A program made the translations under genes and the position numbers. Below the pieces are notes generated by a model. It made no database searches, was not told where the DNA came from, and saw only the letters and a program-made list of their open reading frames with translations. This document shows, piece after piece, positions 60,105 through 64,000 of a stretch of 64,000 nt of DNA. The stretch is from Gammaproteobacteria bacterium. GTDB lineage: Bacteria > Pseudomonadota > Gammaproteobacteria > Burkholderiales > Nitrosomonadaceae. The first letter of the stretch is position 1, and each line of letters starts with the position of its first letter. Location of the stretch: the NCBI GenBank assembly GCA_015709635.1, contig CP054180.1:372001-436000 (forward strand), given 5' to 3'.

Positions 60105-61620
60105 GGAAACGGTACAGCTCGGATAACCGGTAACCGGTATATTGTCCGAGAATCAGGATCAGCGCCAGATTAACCAGCATCAGCTCGGGAAAATTGAACG
60201 TTAAATATTCGATGGTGCGGTTGGTCATGAAGATATACGCGATTACCGCCGTCAACAGGCTGCCGCCGCCTTGAATGAACACTTCCCGTGGTCCGTCCTC
60301 CTCCCACAGCACCGACATGCGTTCGATGGTCCAGGACAGAATGATCATCGGGAAGAAAGTGACCGTCATGGCTTGATCGAGACCGAGTTTGTTACTGAGT
60401 ATGCTGATGCTGGCGATGATCGCAATCACTACAATGATCACCGCCGAAATGCGCGCGACAAACAATAGATTCAAGCGCGACAGGTAAGACCGGATCAACA
60501 GTCCCGTGCCGACGACGGTAAGAAAAATGATGATGCCGGTGAGTAGCGTGGTTTGGATCAGCGCCAATGCGATCAGGATTGGCATGAACGTGCCGGACGT
60601 GCGGAGGCCGATCAGCAAACGCATGATGACCACAATCAATGCACCGATCGGCAGCAGCAAAATCATTTTGAACGCATTCTGCTGTTCGATCGGCAAGCTG
60701 TAAATGGAAAAATCGATAATACCGGCTTGCTTGTTCATCTGGTCATGCACGACCAAATCGCGGGCGGAATAGACATTGCGGATAATGGAAAAGGAGATCT
60801 GCGAGTTTTTACCGCCCACCACATCGAGCAAGGATTGATCGCCGCGCTGCCAGACCAGGAGTTTTTTCGGTTTGCCGCTTTTGCCGGTGTTTTGGTTGAA
60901 AAGCAGCCATTCGTTACCGATGTAGACTTCGACAAAGTTGCTGAGCGATTGTCTGCGCCGTCCGTCTTCCAGGTACAAGCCGCGCACGATCCGTGCGCTG
61001 ATACCTTCCAGCGCCAGCAAGTTGATGATCAAGTGGGTTTTGTAATCTTCGCTGGATTGTTCATTGATCAGCAGGCTCAGATTCTGGCTTGGCGCTTTTG
61101 AGTTTAACGTGGTGATCAGTTCGCGCGTGAAGATTTCGGTATTGGCAGACCGGCTGCGCACCTGATCCAGCAACGTGGTCGCCGCAGTTTTAAGCACCTC
61201 GTCGAATTCCGGCTTTTCCAGTTCCGGCGGGAGGTCTGCGGCAACGGGCGGGTGTGCGAGCCGGTCGATTTCGTACATGCTCAGCCGGTAATAGGCCGTT
61301 TGCGGGCCGGATGCGGTTCTTTTGCTCCACTGCGCGCGCCGTCCCGTGGGGGAGGAAGTCATTTCGCTGAAACCGTAATCGGAGGATGCGAAATCTTCTT
61401 CCATGAAAACAACCGTCGGCGTTTGCGGCGGCAGCGCGAACGAAACGATGACAGGGTCGCCGCGCGCGACAAAATCGATACGCGCTTCGATGGTCCACAA
61501 CGATTTCTTGTCATCCGGCGAGAGCGGAAATCCCAGCGCGAAATGTTTGTACAAAGTCAAACCGATCCCGAATGCCAGGAGCAGAATGACCACGCTATAG
61601 AGTCTCAGTTTGGCGAACAT
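60067..61620 (-). CDS. Inactive transglutaminase-like domain fused to seven-TM region
   Basis: A 517-residue membrane protein. After a hydrophobic anchor (~8-30) the region ~30-270 is periplasmic, with the transglutaminase-like pattern EGISARIVRGLYLEDG and FVEVYIGNEWLLFNQNTG but without the usual Cys of the catalytic triad at the expected place, hence 'inactive'. Residues ~310-500 contain about seven hydrophobic segments. The family is defined by exactly this fusion and occurs with the genes on either side. It overlaps the protease gene by one base (TAATG). Confidence 0.82.
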   Translation of the reverse strand: MFAKLRLYSVVILLLAFGIGLTLYKHFALGFPLSPDDKKSLWTIEARIDFVARGDPVIVSFALPPQTPTVVFMEEDFASSDYGFSEMTSSPTGRRAQWSKRTASGPQTAYYRLSMYEIDRLAHPPVAADLPPELEKPEFDEVLKTAATTLLDQVRSRSANTEIFTRELITTLNSKAPSQNLSLLINEQSSEDYKTHLIINLLALEGISARIVRGLYLEDGRRRQSLSNFVEVYIGNEWLLFNQNTGKSGKPKKLLVWQRGDQSLLDVVGGKNSQISFSIIRNVYSARDLVVHDQMNKQAGIIDFSIYSLPIEQQNAFKMILLLPIGALIVVIMRLLIGLRTSGTFMPILIALALIQTTLLTGIIIFLTVVGTGLLIRSYLSRLNLLFVARISAVIIVVIAIIASISILSNKLGLDQAMTVTFFPMIILSWTIERMSVLWEEDGPREVFIQGGGSLLTAVIAYIFMTNRTIEYLTFNFPELMLVNLALILILGQYTGYRLSELYRFHALERRNVAGKR

Positions 61621-62378
61621 TATTTGACCGCCGCTGCCGGGCTATCGCTTTTAACCGGAGCGGCTTTTTTGCTGACATCGACAACCGCCAGGTCTTGCAA
61701 CAGATTGCGCCCGATCAGCACTTGATGCTTGAAGCGGCTGCGGTTTTCCAAGGTGAAATTGATCTGTTCATCGATATTGGCCAGTTGGATGCGCATTTTG
61801 ACCACCGGGCGGCGCAATGCTTCCCTGCCGCCCAATTCCTTGACACGCACATGGCCGCGCAAGCGCCGGGTCAATTCGATTTTTTCTCCGCTCTGCGGGT
61901 GGATCAGGCTGAATTTCACGAACGGTTTGCCGTCTCGTTCAAACTCGACGATATCCAACGCATTCAGTGACGATGTTTGCGCACCGGTATCGATGCGCGC
62001 GCTGAACTCCAAACCGGGTGGATCAAGATGCACATGCTCGATGGCACCCAATATGGTTTTGGAATCCGCTTGCGTTGCCGATCCTTTCGCAGATGCTTCC
62101 GCACCGGCGGTTTCGCAGGTGCAGATGTCCGTCTTGGCGATGCCGGGATCTTCCGTGCCGACGGGGTGCTTGTCTTGTTGATCTTTTTCCAGTGATTTTT
62201 TCAGTTCGACTACTTCCGCAAACAAAGTAACCAATTCGGATTCGCGCGCGTTGATGCGGGCCTCACGCTCCGATAATGTATCCGCTTGCGGATTGCAGGC
62301 GGCCAGTACCAGCAACGCGAGCGGCAAGATGACGTATTGACCGGTAATTTTAGTGAAGAATGACGAGATGATTTTCAT
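61620..62378 (-). CDS. Retropepsin-like aspartic protease lipoprotein (Zn_protease family)
   Basis: A 252-residue lipoprotein: signal peptide ending VLAAC (Cys ~28), a coiled-coil-like stretch with ARINARESELVTLFAEVVELKKSL, then from ~110 the protease-like domain with SARIDTGAQTSSLNALD (the DTG aspartic-protease motif) and VLIGRNLLQDLAVVDV. The Pfam family is named ATP-dependent zinc protease, but the DTG motif indicates a retropepsin-like fold. First gene of the protease-7TM-ATP-grasp operon; the substrate is unknown. Confidence 0.85.
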   Translation of the reverse strand: MKIISSFFTKITGQYVILPLALLVLAACNPQADTLSEREARINARESELVTLFAEVVELKKSLEKDQQDKHPVGTEDPGIAKTDICTCETAGAEASAKGSATQADSKTILGAIEHVHLDPPGLEFSARIDTGAQTSSLNALDIVEFERDGKPFVKFSLIHPQSGEKIELTRRLRGHVRVKELGGREALRRPVVKMRIQLANIDEQINFTLENRSRFKHQVLIGRNLLQDLAVVDVSKKAAPVKSDSPAAAVK

Positions 62379-62507
62379 GACAGTATTGTTTTTGCTGCTT
62401 TGTCAGCGCACCGTTGTTGCTGAATGACGGTTTTTTCTCGTGCTGACCAATTTTGCCGCATGCCATTTGCGATGCATAGCTGCGGCAGGCGGCAATTGTA
62501 TTATGGG

Positions 62508-62906
62508 TTATTTTAGATGAATGGGCAGCGTTTGATTTTTATACGTGCATGCATAACGGTGAATTTCCAGGCAGTGCGACGTCACGGTAAATTGATAGCT
62601 CCCTGCTTTTTCGTTGCGGGTATCGAATTTGAATTCAAACAACCCGTTCTGATCGCTCGGATAGGATTGATCGGCGGCTACCGACCCATCAGCGCGGATC
62701 AACTTGAAGTTGAGCAAAACATCCGGAGCCGGTTGCTCGTTGTAATCCACCCTGCCGTGCAGAATGCCGGATTCACCGGCGGCGTACTGCGTCTTGGGAT
62801 CGATCAGCACCGGCTGGGAAATATGCGTCGCCCATGCCTGACCGGTGAATCTGGTTAGAACCATCAGCCATGCGGATAAAAGCAAAAAGGTTTTTTTTGA
62901 GATCAT
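62508..62906 (-). CDS. Small secreted protein of unknown function
   Basis: A 132-residue protein with a Sec signal peptide (KTFLLLSAWLMVLTRFTGQAWA). The mature part looks like one Ig-like or transthyretin-like beta domain (LHGRVDYNEQPAPDVLLNFKLI, then GLFEFKFDTRNEKAGSYQFTV), with a Cys pair (HCLEIHRYAC) that could be a disulfide. ATG 62906 opens the signal peptide, but no clear ribosome binding site precedes it. It lies between the three-gene operon and the lipoamide dehydrogenase, on the same strand. Confidence 0.7.
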   Translation of the reverse strand: MISKKTFLLLSAWLMVLTRFTGQAWATHISQPVLIDPKTQYAAGESGILHGRVDYNEQPAPDVLLNFKLIRADGSVAADQSYPSDQNGLFEFKFDTRNEKAGSYQFTVTSHCLEIHRYACTYKNQTLPIHLK

Positions 62907-62975
62907 GATCAATGCGGTAACAAGTTGGAATTCATAATGGGGATGGGAGCGGGAAGTCAATGCCGGTGCGGAAGG

Positions 62976-64000
62976 CTATTTCTTGGGCAGGAAAAGATCG
63001 GTAATAGTTCCTTCCGCTATCTCCGCGGCGAACAGCACGGTTTCCGAAAGCGTCGGGTGCGGATGGATGGTCAGGCTGAGATCCTGCATATCCGCGCCCA
63101 TTTCCAGCGCCAGCACCGTTTCGGCGATCAACTCACCGGCGTTGACACCGGTCATGCCTGCGCCGAGTATCCGGCGCGTGGTTTTGTCCAGCAATAGTTG
63201 CGTCAAGCCTTCCTCGCGCGCCATCGAAATGGCACGGCCGCTGGCAGCCCACGGGAAAACGGCTTTTTCGTAATCGATACCTTGCTTGATCGCCTCTTTT
63301 TCGGTCAGGCCCATCCAAGCGATTTCCGGATCGGTGTAGGCGACCGACGGAATCGTGCGCGCATCGAAGATGGCCTTGTGTCCGGCGATCACTTCGGCGG
63401 CCAGCTTGCCTTCGTAGCTGGCTTTATGCGCCAGCATCGGTTCGCCCACGATATCGCCGATGGCGAAAATATGCGGCAGATTGGTGCGCATCTGCGGATC
63501 GACCGGGATAAAACCACGCTCGTTAACCTGAATGCCGATTTCCGCCGCACCGATTGTTCCCCCGTTCGGGCGGCGTCCAACCGCCAGCAGAATGCGGTCG
63601 TAAGTCTGCGGTTGCGGCGCGTTGTCACCGTCGAAGGTGGCGGTCAATCCGGCTTCGGTGGCTTCTATTTGGGTTACTTTGGTTTTCAGATAAATCGCTT
63701 CGTAGCGTTTGCCGATACGGCGCTGCAACGGTTTGACCAAATCCGGATCGGCACCCGGAATCAATTGATCCATCCATTCCACCACGCTGATTTTGCTGCC
63801 CAACGCGGCATAGACCGTGGCCATTTCCAGGCCGATGATGCCGCCGCCGATGATCAGCATGCGTTGCGGCACATTGCTCAGCGCCAACGCGCCGGTAGAA
63901 TCGATCAAGCGCGGATCGTCGTACGGAAAACCGGGAATGCGCGTGACGCTGGAACCGGCGGCGATAATGCAGTGGTCGAATGAAACCGTTTTCTGTCCTT
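62976..64000 (-). CDS. lpdA: Dihydrolipoamide dehydrogenase, 5'-truncated by window edge
   Basis: The reading frame is open to the last base of the window, giving ~341 C-terminal residues. It starts in SFDHCIIAAGSS (FAD domain end), then the NAD-binding MLIIGGGIIGLEMATVYAALG, IFAIGDIVGEPMLAHKAS (FAD-binding) and the dimer domain with the catalytic His-Glu pair in SLTIHPHPTLSE. This fits the E3 subunit of 2-oxoacid dehydrogenase complexes. The redox disulfide lies outside the window. No E1 or E2 gene is visible on this side. Confidence 0.92.
   Translation of the reverse strand, partial: GQKTVSFDHCIIAAGSSVTRIPGFPYDDPRLIDSTGALALSNVPQRMLIIGGGIIGLEMATVYAALGSKISVVEWMDQLIPGADPDLVKPLQRRIGKRYEAIYLKTKVTQIEATEAGLTATFDGDNAPQPQTYDRILLAVGRRPNGGTIGAAEIGIQVNERGFIPVDPQMRTNLPHIFAIGDIVGEPMLAHKASYEGKLAAEVIAGHKAIFDARTIPSVAYTDPEIAWMGLTEKEAIKQGIDYEKAVFPWAASGRAISMAREEGLTQLLLDKTTRRILGAGMTGVNAGELIAETVLALEMGADMQDLSLTIHPHPTLSETVLFAAEIAEGTITDLFLPKK

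Noticed and set aside
1..64000. CRISPR arrays, tRNA and rRNA genes
   Set aside because: No regularly spaced direct repeats, tRNA cloverleaf or rRNA-like sequence was recognised in the gaps between genes.

Overview
This is a chromosomal window from a betaproteobacterium, most likely an ammonia oxidiser of the Nitrosomonas group. The inference rests on a small metal-binding protein of the SmbP type (known from Nitrosomonas europaea), hopanoid genes hpnH-hpnB-hpnM, a PEP-CTERM protein with a CPBP protease of the kind associated with exosortase systems, a class-C purM/purN/DUF3108/rsmB-like cluster, and the hda, bamD/rluD and rpsF-priB-rpsR-rplI arrangements typical of betaproteobacteria. No rRNA, tRNA or CRISPR array was seen.

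Layout. 0-3.5 kb: end of a probable sphingolipid-type cluster (reductase, acyl carrier protein, serine-palmitoyltransferase-like enzyme), a secreted protein of unknown function and a peptidoglycan-binding lipoprotein. 3.9-6.9 kb: hopanoid genes hpnH, hpnB, hpnM. 6.9-10.7 kb (minus): purM-purN-DUF3108-rRNA methyltransferase. 10.9-16.0 kb: papain-like peptidase, a class III aminotransferase (HpnO candidate), AI-2E-type permease, hda and a HAD hydrolase. 16.0-19.1 kb: an accessory patch with hipBA and its two palindromic operators, an orphan XRE regulator, and a methyltransferase bounded by integron-like core sites. 19.1-29 kb: lysS, a diguanylate cyclase, a regulatory PTS (EIIA-HPr-EI), metX-metW, a DUF455 protein, a thioesterase and an HDOD protein. 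29-34.7 kb: trpGDC (minus), then rpsF-priB-rpsR-rplI and dnaB. 34.9-39.4 kb: a CPBP protease plus lipoprotein pair, the SmbP-like protein and a decayed IS5-type element. 39.5-43.9 kb: a D-2-hydroxyacid dehydrogenase, a PEP-CTERM protein, an SMR efflux pump, a PLP decarboxylase with an export signal, and greB.

43.9-48.5 kb holds one very large gene (about 1,520 residues) that looks like an antiviral STAND (Avs-type) NTPase: a PD-(D/E)XK-like N-terminus, a P-loop NTPase and a long helical C-terminus. It sits alone between greB and a ychJ-like gene. 48.5-64 kb: ychJ, dinB, a second CPBP protease, a PilZ protein, an outer-membrane porin, rluD/bamD with colliding start codons, a universal stress protein, a hydrolase, an Hpt-REC-REC-GGDEF protein, and a three-gene operon (retropepsin-like protease lipoprotein, inactive transglutaminase-7TM protein, ATP-grasp ligase). 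The window ends in a truncated dihydrolipoamide dehydrogenase gene.

The housekeeping genes are mostly intact, in conserved order and tightly spaced. The accessory content is concentrated at 16-19 kb, 37.9-39.4 kb and 43.9-48.5 kb. All calls were made by reading sequence and translations; no database search was run.
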